A stretch of 64,000 nt of DNA from Rhyacichthys aspro (taxonomy: Eukaryota > Chordata > Actinopteri > Gobiiformes > Rhyacichthyidae), in assembly GCA_036850595.1 (NCBI GenBank), contig CM072166.1, positions 16,014,758 to 16,078,757 on the forward strand. The letters run 5' to 3'. This document shows positions 23,767 to 37,000 of this stretch, piece after piece; positions within the stretch are counted from its first letter, which is position 1, and each line of letters starts with the position of its first letter. The notes below the pieces were generated by a model. It was not told the DNA's origin. It did no database searches and worked only from the letters and a program-made list of their open reading frames with translations. Both the position numbers and the translations under genes were made by a program.

Positions 23767-23904
23767 CTGAGCAAAACCCACGTGAAACTGACAGATTTAT
23801 TTCAAAGGAAAAATTTCAAATAATTTCAAGTAATCTGAGCAAAACCCACTTGAAACTGACAGATTTATTTCAAAGGAAAAATTTCAAATAATTTCAAGTA
23901 ATCT
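23767..23904 (+). repeat. Recent tandem duplication, 68-bp unit twice
   Basis: Two adjacent 68-bp copies starting CTGAGCAAAACCCAC differ at one base (CACGTGA versus CACTTGA), so only the first has an E-box CACGTG. The near-identity indicates a recent event. Confidence 0.95.
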
Positions 23905-26900
23905 AAGTTGTCAGAGTTCAAAGCGAAACCTTGGTATTGTTAAGTTATGTATGATAGTGCATTGCTAAAATGTACGGCCCTTAGCTCTCTTGCAAAGACT
24001 GTCATTTTTAATCCACAAACTGCATTTCAAAGTAGAAGTAGAAGCTTGCCGAAGTTGGAAAATAAATGTATTCTCTCAAAGTACGTTTTTGAAGATTTTC
24101 AACCACACCGGCCAATGGAGTCGTCTCATGACTCAGTGTGTTTTATTTGCCGTTAAACACAAACAGATCCAGTGTAGATCTTTAACAGTTGGACATTATT
24201 AAGCTCTTTAATTCCACGGTTAATGAGCCATGTTTCATGAAACTTCATTTAGTCAATCTCCCTGACTCTTACGCACCAGACCAAAGTTTATCAAAACAGT
24301 TATGACGGACTATTTTGTCACTTGATTGTGCATCTTTTGTGCATGTAAAATATAGAGATGTGAACACAAGGGATTGTAATCTGTAACGTTACCTCGTCTG
24401 AAGTTCACTACAGCAAACATACACTAGGACACAGTCACTTTGTTTACTTTTTGTCTCCATTCAAGGTTTTAGCAACTGAGCTAGTTCACAGCACAAGAGC
24501 TATCTACAATGTCACAGGATGTACAGCCTTTTCAGCTTTATGTGTAGCACAAATAGTGTGTAACACGCCCTATTGATTAACGCTAATTAGCAATGTGTTT
24601 TTTATTTTAATTGGAGTGTTGATTCATTTTTATTCCTGCTGTGTGGTGTGTTAATTATACATAGACTCTAGAAATGAACCTCCGTTAATACATTTATAAT
24701 ACAGCGCACTAGTCGCCAGTTGGCTCTTGTTACAGATGGGGATAAAAGCTTCTCTTTGCTCTGTATTTCCTTTTATTCAAATAGGACAAGGACAGAAGGG
24801 GTATTAGTGAGACATCTGTAGGAATCTTAGTGGAAATGGGCTCACACACACTATAGACACGTGCACAGATGTGGAGCTTTCCTGCCAATGGCTTCAATTC
24901 AGGTTTGCATGGTGCTCTATAGTCAGCCATGTTGGGTTACGTAACAGATGATTGCCCCGTCATTTGGATTAAAATCTTGACAAGGGAGCCATCATTTACA
25001 AGTGGGTTTTCAGAAAAGTGAGTGTGCAAATAAAGACAATGAGGATTTTAAACTAAAAACTTTATCCAGGCCTGCCTTATTTTGTCATTCAGCACTAGCT
25101 TCAGTTACAAATCAAAGCAAACACTTGTATGAAGCTAATAATCAAGTCTCCTAGCCCATCTGAATAGACGTGTAATTTACTATTCACATGTTCATTTCAA
25201 AGTAAAAGCTGAAGAATGGTTGGGAACTTGTCCGTGTCTCATGTTGCATTTTTGACCACAATACCACGTTCGCAATTATTCCAAAGTGTGCTCTTGTGCG
25301 CTTCAAGACTTTGTAGTGTTGCCAGTTCAATTTTTTATCTTTACTTTTTTTTAATGGCTCCATTAAATATGCTTTAATCACTGAACACTTCACTTTCTTC
25401 CTTCTTTGAACCAGTGAGTATGTAATTCATTTTAAAAATCCTTTGAAATTGTTTTCATTTGGATTGCACACAGTTTGGCAGAAGGGTCTCAAAGACAAGT
25501 CACACTCTCAACAGTGATATTACACAGTATTGGAACTGTTTGGTTTGTCCCTCTCATGCAACAAAATGTCACACAGCTGATAAATACCTGAGTGGAAGCT
25601 ATTAAGAGTGCATTGATGTTAAATGGCCTACACTTACATATCACTTACGTAACTTCTGGCACCTTCAAGTTCCTCACACACCTGTGGCAGGGAGCAATTT
25701 GAGGGTAAGTGTAGTTCAAGGACACACTGACTCAGTCCTTGCTGTAGCACTATCATCACCATCTAAAAATGGACTCTGGCCTGTGTGTGTCATACACTAT
25801 TCTGTACCAGCCTAATACAATCCACAGATACATGCAATCATAATGTAACTGCGTGTATCTTTTAACGACAGTAAGAGAGGTTTAGATACTTCAATTTAAG
25901 CAACAGTGTGTGACTTTTTTATTATCGTTTTCATTTTCATCAGTGTCTGCAACTGTGCTACTGCTAACACAAACAGACTGTCAATTCTGATGTTACTAGT
26001 ACATATAAGTAGTATGGGAAGTTGTGTTGCCAAACTTAGATGTAATAAATATGGAAAGGTGACCTCATGGGAGTAGGTTTCTGAGTAAAATCATATTCTG
26101 TGTATTTTGTGTTGTTTAAGCAAACCCTCATTTACTGAAATTGATAAGTTGAACTAGTGATAGTATGTTTTTATCTAAAATAATTTTGGATTAAGAGTCA
26201 TTCTGTAAAAACTCAGAATACAGTGCCTATGAAAGAGGAATTATCCTTTTTCATGTCAGGAAACAATCAAAATGACTTGGAGGCTACTTATAATAATGAT
26301 TGGAAGGCTATGTATTTTATAGTTAAAAAGTTACATAGCGTTGCTTTTATGAAGAAATATGTGACATTTTAAAGGTGCATTCGTTCATCTTCTACTGCAT
26401 TCAAAAATAAGCATAAAAATAAAGACTTGTAAAAAAGAAATAAATAATAATAAAAAGACTTATCTTGTGTGGAGGTTTAGGACAAATACTTTTTATTTGT
26501 ACCAGAGTGACTACACTATGTCACAATACAATAATCATTTCAAGGTGTAGTCTGTGTGAAATGTCCTTGAAGTTGAAGAAATGAGGAGGAAGAGAAAAAA
26601 AAAAACAATCATAGCATAAAAAAATAACACGAGAATACCTTCTTTGTTAAACACTTGCACTAACAGTAGTGTTAGAAGCTTTTTTTTTTTTTTTACAACC
26701 TATTGGAGTATCCCTTTAACGTTGGGCCCTGGTGACTCATTATCAATAACTATAACCCTCTATTATATTGCAGTGAGTATCACTTCACAAGAGGTCAAGT
26801 CTGTTTTCAGCCTAATGTGGTTCATATGTGTAAAGGTAAAGCTAAGACGTCCCTATGAAATTCAGTGTAATCCCATGGGATCTTAGGAATTGTCGTTCTT

Positions 26901-28150
26901 ACTTGATTACTCATGGACAGTAGAAGAATGCAAGACAAAGACTGAGTTTATGGAGCCAGATTTACTGAGAAAAATTGAAAAAGACTAGAATTTAGAAAGC
27001 ATGATGCTAGCTAGTGATGCTAAAGTAGCACATAACTACAGAAAGCATTACTTTAACACTTTAGAGTTGATCTGGCCACAGTCACAGTGCATTTCCAACA
27101 CAAAAAGTACCCTTTATGATTCAATTAGACCTGTCAATAGTCTGTCATGTTGGGTAACATTTTGGACAACCCTCTTCTGCAAAAGCTTTCTCATTCACCC
27201 CTGGCTTTTCACTCCAGTATTCTTCATCTGTTTATCAGCACAATTGTCTTGCTGCATAATTGAGCAGTGCATTGTTAAAATGAGACATGCAGTTGATGTA
27301 TATATTATTGCCACTTGCAGTCTCCCAGTGGGTGACTTCAGATTTCGAGGCATGACAATGACAGTGAGTCATGTACAGTACTTAAAATGATGTGCACTCC
27401 CATTAAAAAGAAACTGACTGACTAAATGCCTGTACTGTCTCTCATTGGGATAAAAGTTCATTATATGTAATGACATTAGTTTTAACAATGTTAAATGTTA
27501 TCTGTAGAAGTCAGATTCATATCCATAATGATGCAGCAGAGAATGTACCAGAGTTTTTTCATTGTCTCACATTTTGCTGATGTGCTGAGTTCTGGTTGGA
27601 AGGAAATAACCGAAAAATATGTGCGAAAAAAAAACAAAAAACATTGCACAAAATGAAGATGAGTGTGAGTGTATGATCTTGTCACCCTCAGGAAAATATG
27701 CCAACGTCAAATCCCAAGCTACCTTGTTTATATTGTGCTGACAGTATGGAAAGAAAACAGCAATAAGGAATGGCAAAAGACCATTTTTAAATTAAACATT
27801 ATTCAATTTCTAGAAGAAAAAAAAAAGTAAAATGCATACAATAAAATTTGCATTCAGGGTATATAACAATATAAATATGGTACTGTATTAGTCTCATAAC
27901 AGAGTTATATTGCTGCAAATACCCTTCAAAATGGGCATATTTTGCTAAAAAAGTAGATTATCATGTAATATAATGCTTCATCAAGGTTTATATCATTATG
28001 AAGATGGTTTTGACATTGTCCCACAGAACAACTTTGGGTCATTTAATATTAGAAAGGCCCAGGATTAGAAACCATATTTGGTAAAGTACTAAAGATGGAA
28101 AAATGACCTTATGACAGTGTGTAAATGAATGCCGCATGAAGGTCAATAAA
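23905..28150. other. About 4 kb with no supported gene
   Basis: Frames at 23947-24202, 24730-24930, 26644-26886 and 27001-27390 have no recognised domain. 26375-26400 (TTCGTTCATCTTCTACTGCA) resembles a LINE-tail scrap. T and A tracts at 26680-26695 and 27815-27828. Confidence 0.35.
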
Positions 28151-28330
28151 GTCATAAAGTCCATAATGGAGTGGGTCTAGAATAAAACCCTGGGGAACAC
28201 CATCCGTCGTACATTTTCTGGACTTGATAACATGACTGTTGGGAATATCTGAGCTGCCTTTGGAGTTAGAGGAGTCACACGAGAAAGAAGGCTGAAACCT
28301 TCCTGGATTTCTGAGGCAGGAGAAGTTTAT
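28151..28330 (-). pseudogene. Reverse-transcriptase scrap of a non-LTR element
   Basis: Minus-strand translation contains TTDGVPQGFILDPLHYG (near 28160-28215), a decayed form of the GVPQGS-LGPLLF motif found just before the catalytic YADD of CR1/L2-type reverse transcriptases. Upstream residues are only weakly LINE-like and no YADD follows, so this is an old, short fragment. A chance match is possible but the motif is unusually close. Confidence 0.45.
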
Positions 28331-31300
28331 TTACCATCAGTAAGGGTCCTGGAGCCAGTTGAGCACAGTATTAAACATTCAAGTCTGGCTATGCTTGAGT
28401 AGGAATTGGATTATAAATACGTGTATACAGTATGTCAGTACAGAGCCATGATAAGAAAAGGTTTATACAGTTGAGGTAAGGCTTGGAGTCGAATTATCTG
28501 TGCAGCATTGGTCTTGACAACTTTACATTTAGGTCATAAGTGAAGGTAAGCACAAAAATTTCCCCATCAATGACCTTTAACAGAAGATTTGCATTCAATA
28601 TAATTATGCATCATTTATCAATCGAAAATTATAACTTCTGAAGGGCCTAGAATGTGCACATGATCAAATACCTGATGACTTTACAGTTTTATGTTTACAC
28701 ACTATAATGTTACATGTTAAAGTATTCAGTGCTGACTGCAAACAAAGGTTGAAAAGACTTTTTTTCGGATGCTTCGTGGTCAACTGCATACATTTTTCAC
28801 CTTTGAGAACTTCTACTTTGGGAACTCTACAGAAACTCTTATTGGCTTCATAGTTCAATCAACTGGAGCAACAATAAACCCTGCAAAACACTGGCATCTT
28901 CACACTTAAGCGAAGTGCCAGCCCTCTATCCAAAATTTGCACCCCAGTATCTCCAGGAAGTGACGTCAAGTGCGATTAGCCATGCAAATGACTGCGGTGT
29001 TTCTTGGTTTATACCTGAAGCAGTTTGATTCCAGCCATTAGCAAGTCATTCCTCACTTAGCTGCCGTATTTATACAAGTGTTTAGCCTCCACCAGCTAAA
29101 GGCTACATGCTACAAGACACTGGAGGCACAGGGCTGTTATGGACATGTACAGAACGCTATATAACACCAGAAATTGCTTTAGGACCTGCACTTCCTCATC
29201 AAAGACGGAAATCTGCCAGGATGAGATTAGCATACACAAGTGTCATACATGCCACCATTGTCGTCATTATAAAAGACATGTTGGGTAAGTTAAGTAACAA
29301 ACATGTACTTCTTTGCAAAAAATATATGAAGTTTCTTGCATAGTTGAATCATAGTTTCTTTCTTGTTCAGTCCCTGTTTTTGTTGCAGTGGTGGATGTGT
29401 ATCTTTTTGATAAAGTCGCTTGGAAAAAGGGCCTAATTAACACACTCCACTGGCAGTAATTTATTTAAGTTCATTGGCAAAAAAGCAGATGCATTTTTTT
29501 CCAGTGGGAAGGCAAACGGAAAAAGAAAACACAATTACAGGAGGCAAAGTTCACTGAACTCCTTTAAAGTGCTGTTGCCTTAAGCTAAAGCTTTGTTTTC
29601 GCTTTTCTCTTGAGAATGTTGATCAGCGTTTTAGGCCGTGTTCCAGGGTGACAGAGTCAAAAAAAAAAAAAAAAAAGCAATCGCCTAATCAAAGTCATTT
29701 GAGCTGAAGTTTAGTGTTGGCTGAGCTCCACTCTGTCATTCCCCCTAAAGCTTAAGAACATCCTGTACAACACCAACAGCAATAAAACATGAAGTATTGC
29801 TGCACACTTCAATACAGACTATTGATGTTCATCTCAGGAGCAGACAGGGGAATATTCACCTATACCTTTAATGAGTTGCTTTCTAAATCAGAGACGACAT
29901 GCACATACCCACTCCACATGTAAGCACACAAGGAATTCAAAATAACTATCTTATATATAACTTCTATCTGAACACACTTCCTAACATGGTTTAGGGCATA
30001 TATTAACTAAATTGATTTTTAAAGTGAAATCACCATTGGATCTATTTCCTACTGGGTTTGTTCAGAGACGACAGTATGTCCATGCAAGGCTACCATAGTT
30101 GTTTAAATGCTCTAACATACTCTCACAAAACAGTCCTAGGCTTTGCATGAGTGTAGAAATAAGAATAAGATAAGTAAAAAGTCAGAGCTGCTATTCTGAG
30201 CTCTACTGCTGGCTCTCACGTGTGATTATGATGAAAAGTGCAAAAGCTTCTCTAAAACGGGATCCACATGAACAACAGTCCAACGGCTCAGGGCCAGTGG
30301 AGCAATATGTTAGTGAAAATGATTGGTCGCTTTGGGCCAGAGCCACTGTATCCACCAATCGCACACAAAAATCAATTTTTCTGGCAGTTGAAGTTGCGTT
30401 AAACTGTTTAATGTTTTCCGCCACTACAATGGTGTAACAAATGTTAACTGATGTCAAGGTTTTACACATAACTCAAGAACAAAGACAACATGTCTTAACA
30501 AATGCTCATTAAGATAAATGACTCAATTAATTACAGACTGCAAAAGAGACCACACTGCTTTAAAGGTTCAGTTACATATTCACCACAGGAAAGAGAAGAA
30601 TTAGAGTGTTAGATGAGAAGATTAAATAAGTCACACTTCTAATTAGCAAAATGTACATGAACATTATGTTGTTGCACTCCACTTCTTCATTTTACAGTCT
30701 ATAATTAAGCTATATCTAGGCTTTAATAAAGCACACTGGGTCTTATTCCTGAAGCTTTTTCTAAGAAATATTTTCTTATCAAATTAGCACATTCACTTTC
30801 TTAACTCGAAAATGTTCTTCTAAAAAGAACAAAACCCCAAGCACAAGAAAACATTTACGTAAGACCATTTTATAATATTATTAGACAATATTGATGTGCA
30901 TTTTCTTTGTGTAACAAGATGTGAATGTGGTAGTAGCTACATTCCCAGGAGGTTTTTCCATGGCCACTGTTTAAATGCTGACAAGCCAACAGCCAATGAG
31001 GGGTCTCCAGGAGCAGACCTATGTGTATCTCAGCAAGTAATCAACAGCATCATGCACTGAACGCTCTCAATTATTAAAATCCTTGATGATAAAGCCTACA
31101 CGACAAATTAAGTTTTAATTTTTTCACAGATTATTTTTTACTCCAGTATGCTATGCTCGTATCCTTAATAACTTGACCAAAAAAGATCTTATTGAGTCAA
31201 TAACTCTACAGGTGAATATCCTGTACATTTTGTGATTTGATGAAGGCCAGATCTATGTAATGTAAGTCATACATTTTTGTCTGGGACGCTTATTTGTGTT

Positions 31301-31505
31301 TTTAATACCGCTAAACTATACAAAAAATTGCACTGTCACTTTCATTTAATCTGAAAGCACTGTGTGATGCACATTGTCTCAGGAGCATGGATGTTTACGC
31401 CCAACATGTGCACAGCTGAGAAATGAGGAAGTACATGGTGTGTGTATCCTACAGTGGGTCAAGTCATTCTTCACCATTTATGCAAGAGTCTCTATGCTTC
31501 CACAG
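28331..31505. other. Largely single-copy-looking, no supported gene
   Basis: 28885-29075 has balanced composition with a perfect CRE (TGACGTCA, 28961-28968) and an octamer (ATGCAAAT, 28982-28989). Poly-A at 29661-29677. Frames at 29107-29343, 30203-30469 and 30222-30437 have no recognised domain. Confidence 0.35.
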
Positions 31506-31620
31506 CTCTATGTTCCCTAACTCTAACCCCTAACCCACTAATCAGAGCAGCAGTTTTTGCATAATCCTGCACACTTCCAGGATGTGCACACAGAAATCTT
31601 AGAAATGTGTGAACATAGAG
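31506..31620. mobile_element. Small MITE-like repeat, family M1, copy 3
   Basis: CTCTATGTTCCCTAAC at the left and GTGAACATAGAG at the right are inverted. The interior CAGTTTTTGCATAATCCTGC matches copy 2 at 18187-18340. Confidence 0.6.
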
Positions 31621-34325
31621 AAGACCCCATTTAGGTTAATCTTTTAACACAACTCCAAATCACAAACTATCACCATTGCACGCTTCTTACAGAAAGCTAT
31701 TAGGATTAAAGGATGAAACAAAGACTTGCATTTGTGGCGCTGAAGAAGAGTTTTTAAGATCAGGTGGACTTTGGACATTTGTGCAACGTACAGAACGATG
31801 TTACTAGACTAACGGACCTAAGTCACCATCCTGGGAACACAGTAAGAGCTTTTAAAACTTTATGAAAGCATTAAAACTTTTCTGATATCTCCAAAAATGT
31901 AGTGGTTGTAGAGAGAGTGTTCTCTTTTTCTCTTTTTTTCCTTTCTGGTTTTCAGTTTGGTTGGAAAAAAAATTAAAAAAACATGCTGTAGTGGTGGATA
32001 TATGTAAGAAAAAAAAAAACACTTTTGTGGTCTACTCATAAATATCTAGAGTAATGTTGCTTGTTGAGTGCACAGTGCTGTTTCTCCGCAACCAGCGCTG
32101 TAGACGCAGCTGGATGCAGACATTTGAGACATGCTTTCTTCCGGCATGAAATTTTGCCATTATTTGCTCATTCTGTGAGTCGCAAACCTTTGTAAATTAT
32201 GTTGCGTTTCTCATTTAAATACTCTCCTACCCAGTTTTCACGCTGTGAAATGGAAACTCACACAAATACACAGATAAAAGGTAGAAGAGCCTTTGATGTG
32301 CTAAAGTGAGCTGCAGCCCTTTAAAAAATATAAAAATAGCTGTTTTTGCGTCAAAATGGAGTTTTAATAGATCTGGCCCTAAAACTCGCAAAACAGTCAT
32401 TTTTAGGGTTAGCATTCAGGCTACACAGAGAACAGTGCAGATTTGATTTTATTTGTAGCCCACTGTATTTTTGAAAGAGATCATTTTGGCACAGAGGTAA
32501 GGGTATATGGCAATTATTAAATACCACCAAATTGTAGCCTGCTCTTGAAAAGGTCAGCCTCCTTGTCCTAATGATAGTATGAGCTTTACTAACAAAATCC
32601 AAAAATATTTTCCCACCTTTACATCAGTCATAATCTCAGCCTTTCCAATCTGTGTAATTCTTCTAAAACTATTTGTACAGTTTCTTAATAAATATCGCCA
32701 GAAAACTACTTTGGAAACATGATTTGTTAAGATCTTTAATAAGAATTATTTACCAAACGTTCAAGACTGTCCAAATGACTGGCGCTCTACTGATAAGATC
32801 CAGTTATATACATTTGCTTTCAGTAAATGTGTATATTCATGAATGTAGCTTCAGAAAGATTTTCATTACTTTGAAGTGCGACACTCATCGTTCAGCACGC
32901 TGCCCCTCAGATCAATCCCCCTCCGCGGCAATCACTCACACTTCCCTTGAAGGCCAGTTTCATTTAAGTCCCTTTGTTTACATTGCTCCTGGCTGATGGA
33001 TCATATATTTACATGCATGACATCTGAATTCCCATTATCATTTTCACTTTGTGGAAAATGTAGCAAAGACGTGGAGCGCCCTTGAACAAGCGTTGAACCC
33101 ACGCTGAGGGAAACACACGTTCACGATGTGGATTTTCTGTCGAGCTGTCGTTTGTCTCCGGAGAAGCTGTGGTATTCATAAATCAAAAAATCTAAATAGC
33201 TGTTCTTGCCTCGTGTGGAGAATAAAACAACAAATGATCATGTCTGCGGCATAGTCACACCAAAACAATAGATTTTTTGAAATAAACCAATCTACTTCTC
33301 TACTCGGGGTATTTTGAGAAATTGCTTGGTTTTGATGGAGACAGTTTTACTTTACTTTTACTAGTTTGTATGTGTTGAATGGAAAAGGGGGTAAAAAGAA
33401 TAGCCTGTGCACTCATAGGTAAATGTGTCAGTTATTCACATTGTCAAGAAGAATTAATTTGCACATGAAGACTGGTGTTACATATTGAATAGCCTTCTTC
33501 AAAATTAAATATAATACAATTCTCATGAATATGGAAATGAACTGAAACTACTGTGTGACTATGTGATTACCACAATAAAGCACATTACAAAGGATGACCA
33601 TATTTTCAAACTAAAACAAACGGGACACTTTAATTTTGCCACAAATCTGATGACAGTACACCAGTAAATAATAATAATAAAAAAAAAAAAACATGAACTG
33701 ATTGCAATGATTAGCTTTATCATTTTTTTAAATTATTATTTCACGTTAAAGAAATACAACATTTCTACTATGTTTGAAAGCATATTCATCACCGGTGTGC
33801 AAGTTCAACTGGCGTCAGGTCAACTGGTGACACTGGGCAGCTGTAACATAAACAGTACATTGTGTAGGTGGCTAGTTTGATGCCTGTTCAAAACACGTAC
33901 TCACAAAGACGCATGAGTTATATTCGTGTTAATGGAAACCTTTGGATCATAAATGCTACCCAATTTTACCAAATCATTTTACTGATTCAATGTAAATAGA
34001 CTCCAGAATACGTTTGATCGACTGGTTTTGACTTGACTCTGCAATAGTGAAGTTTGACTGCAGTCTTAACGATTGCATGGCGTGTAATGTAAGTAAGTAA
34101 TCGTACCCATTGAAACCATGTTGTCTTGTAAAAAAATATTGAAGTTTATTTTTACCTTCTCCTTTCAGATCGTGTCCAGTCTACACCACGGTGAGAGAGT
34201 ACAACTGTACTTTCAAGGGACCTTCAACCTTAATTGCATCACAACCGGTCTACATTGGAAAAGTATTAACCTAGCACAAAGAAAACACTGTGACACAACT
34301 GTGAAATTTTGATGAATTCAACCCA
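31621..34325. other. No supported gene; one weak dispersed repeat
   Basis: 32870-33260 is CpG-richer and single-copy-looking. 33865-33900 (GATGCCTGTTCAAAACAC) recurs at 38498-38515 with neighbouring similarity, suggesting an old repeat. Frames at 32227-32996 are unassigned. Confidence 0.35.
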
Positions 34326-35395
34326 TCCAGATGTATGAACAAGATTTCCTGTCACTGGGCCTCCTCACTGTACTCATGTACAAGTACAAGGCAACAAAAT
34401 GCAGTTTAGCATCTAACCAGAAGTGCAAACAGCAGAATATACAGTATGAACAGTATATACTGTAAATATGAATATTATGAACATGACCATGTACATTACA
34501 GGTGGATATTTACCGTTAGACTGTACAGTATGTACATTTTAGCAGTTACTAGTATGTACAGGTGGATGAGCATTAGATGTAGGTACAGTCGAAGGAGAGA
34601 CTATGGACATAACTTACAGATTATAAATTATATTAGAGATAGTGCAGGGTGAAGATAAAAAGTAAACTACATAAGTTAAGAGTGCAATGGAAATACTAGT
34701 GCAAAGAGTCAATTATACACAGTGCAATAATCTGTATGTAAAGTGAGTGCAGTGGAGTAGAGCAGTTCAGTAGTGCAGGTCACAGTAGGGGTGGGGAGGG
34801 GTGGTGTATGTGTGGGGGGAGCAGAGGGGTCAGCGGGGGACAGAGTTCAGCAGGGAGACAGCTGTGGGGGAAAAGCTGTTCGTGAGTCGGCTGAACTTAG
34901 TCCGTAGGGTCCCGAAGCGTCTGCCAGAGGGCAAGAGGGTAAACAGTTTGTGGGCAGGGTGAGAGGAGTCCTTGAGAATGCAGCGAGCTCTTCTGGACGT
35001 CCTCAGTGGCAGGAAGTGCTCAAGGACAGATCTTCTGAGATGTGAATCCCCAGGAACTTGAAGCTGGAAACGTGCACATCCGGCTCAGTGCAGTGCAGAC
35101 ATCTGTAGAGGTAGGTGTGAGGTGGATGAGGTGATGGAGGTCTGCAGAGAATGTGGTCTTAATAGATGTCTTCTGGTTGTCGTTTAGCTCATCGAGGAAC
35201 TAGACATCTGTGGATGTTGGCGTGGAGCTGCAGGGCTTGTAGTCACTGATGGCCTAGATGCCCTGCCACATGCATCAGGGGTCGTTTGTGAAGGGTTCCT
35301 CAACTTTTAACTTGTAGTAGTGCTTGATGCCCCTCTTCAGGTTGGCCCTGGATAAACTGTAGGTCTGTGCATCACCTGATCTGAGGGCAGTGTTG
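34326..35395 (-). pseudogene. CR1/L2/jockey-group LINE remnant, ORF2 with internal deletion
   Basis: Read on the minus strand from 35395, it begins ARNTALRSGDAQTYSLSRAN and LKRGIKHYYK...LEEPFTND-like residues, the stretch between endonuclease and reverse transcriptase in fish non-LTR ORF2 proteins. After stops come SSFKFLGIHISEDL (near 35050) and then LKDSSHPAHKLFTLLPSGRR (34895-34990), both hallmarks of the post-catalytic and C-terminal region. The reverse transcriptase core with YADD and about 60 residues between the last two motifs are missing. 34326-34750 is a 3' UTR rich in GTACAGTATGTACA-like motifs. Non-functional; 5'-truncated at about 35395. Confidence 0.8.
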
Positions 35396-35993
35396 CGGGC
35401 TATACATATTTGTAATATGTATACCAGTACTGTATCTTTTTATTCATTTGTAATTTTGTATGTGTTTAGGTCTTTGTGGGCTACTTTTATCTATCTGGTC
35501 TGAAGTAAAATAAAGTGTGAAGTAAAGTGTCAAATACAATGTCATTTTTAAATATACATTTTTTGAGCTGTCAAACAAAGCTAATTTAAACATGATTAAG
35601 TCTTAGCTATGCCACATAAAAACTGTTCCATAGAATGTTTAGAATGAAAGCTGGGTTAAGATCATGTGAGACATCAGTATTGGTAAAGCACACTTATCAT
35701 TTATTTGCATCACAATAGACAATAGATAAATGTAAAATACATTTCTAAATATCTGAATTTACCTCAGGATCAATTAAGCATAGATGTACTCTAACCTAAA
35801 TTAGATTTTGGTTCAGTCACGCATTCAGTCACACAATTACATGCCAGCTGAGACACACAGGTGAAGAGCATTAGAAGACACTCCAACTATCAAAGCTTGT
35901 TGAGATAGTAAGGAGAAGATTACAGAGAGAGTGCGAGTGAAATGGAGGAATACAAGAATAGTGTAAGTTCTTAGTTAACTCATCCTATTAAAA
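35396..35993. other. AT-rich spacer
   Basis: No recognised feature between the LINE remnant and the integrase pseudogene. Confidence 0.4.
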
Positions 35994-37000
35994 ATGGACC
36001 CCAAAATCGTCCAAGAGGTGATGGACTACAAACTTCAGAAGTACCCTGTAGGTATCACTAGCAAAGTGAAGTACACAGTAAGGCGAAGAGCTGACACCTT
36101 CATACTCAAAGGTAAAGACTTCCCCATGTTTAATAAAATGCTCAATGTTTAATAAAATGCTCAATATAATTTCTAACACTTTTCTTTATATTCCTAAATT
36201 ACATGGCCAGCTTTATTACATTTGTAGGAGACGAAGGAATAAAAACAAGCATCTGGCGAAGCTAGTGCAATCAGCAAAGGAGGCCAGTGATTTATACAAT
36301 GAATTTCACCAAGTAGCCTTGGGGGCCACTTTGGTTGATGCTATTATAAAACGTTATTACTGGCCTGGAATGGAGGTAGACATAAGAAAATGTGAGTGCA
36401 TCCTGTCCACTTCATAGTTTTTTTACTGTATGCTGCAGAATGGTCTTTACATGTGAGTTTTGTATGTCCCCAGTGTCCCCAGTGCCAATTAAAAAGTGCA
36501 GTTTCCACTATAAAGAACAAAAAAAATTAGTACAACCCAATTAAGACAGAAAATTGACAGTGGCATTGAGTTCTGCAGTGAGGTATAGTGTGTGTTCATT
36601 TATCATGAATATTTAGCCTTGCTAGAGCTCATTTGTCTCATTTGTCTTTTTTTAGATTAATTATGGGCTCTATGCTACCCTTACATGACAAGGAGACTTT
36701 GTTCCCCTTACCATCCCCAAACGAATGGGTTGGTGGAAAAGTTAAATGGCACAATTCAGAGGTATCAATGTTTTGATCAATTGTATTATGCAATATTATT
36801 TGGTCTCTCATATATGTCCTTAAATCCAGTCTTCAAAGAACCCTAAACATGCTAGTCTCAGACAAGTCTTCCACCGGGGACAGACTTCTGCAGGTAACTA
36901 TGTTCAGCCTGAGGACAAAAAAGCAGTTGACCACACAACATAGTCCGTATTTTCTGATATCTTCGGAGATACTAAAGGATATTTTGGATAATTCTTCTAT
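35994..37000 (+). pseudogene. Ginger/GIN1-KRBA2-like integrase gene remnant
   Basis: In order on the plus strand: an ATG at 35994 opening MDPKIVQEVMDYKLQKYPVG, then YTVRRRADTFILKG. Next comes GQLYYI...EASDLYNEFH (about 36205-36310) and KRYYWPGMEVDIRK (36345-36390), the His half of an HHCC integrase zinc-binding domain. CPQCQL near 36478-36495 is its Cys half. SPYHPQTNGLVEKLNG (36703-36750) is the end of an rve integrase core including the catalytic Glu, and RTKKQLTTQHSPYFL (about 36914-36960) follows it. These are family hallmarks of transposon-derived integrases. The central part with the two catalytic Asp residues is absent, and fragments lie in different frames. GT/AG-like junctions (GGTAAAG at 36111, TGTGAGT at 36391, TTTTTAG near 36654) hint at a former spliced gene, but the phases I tested do not join cleanly. 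A Ty3/gypsy source is the alternative. Confidence 0.8.
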
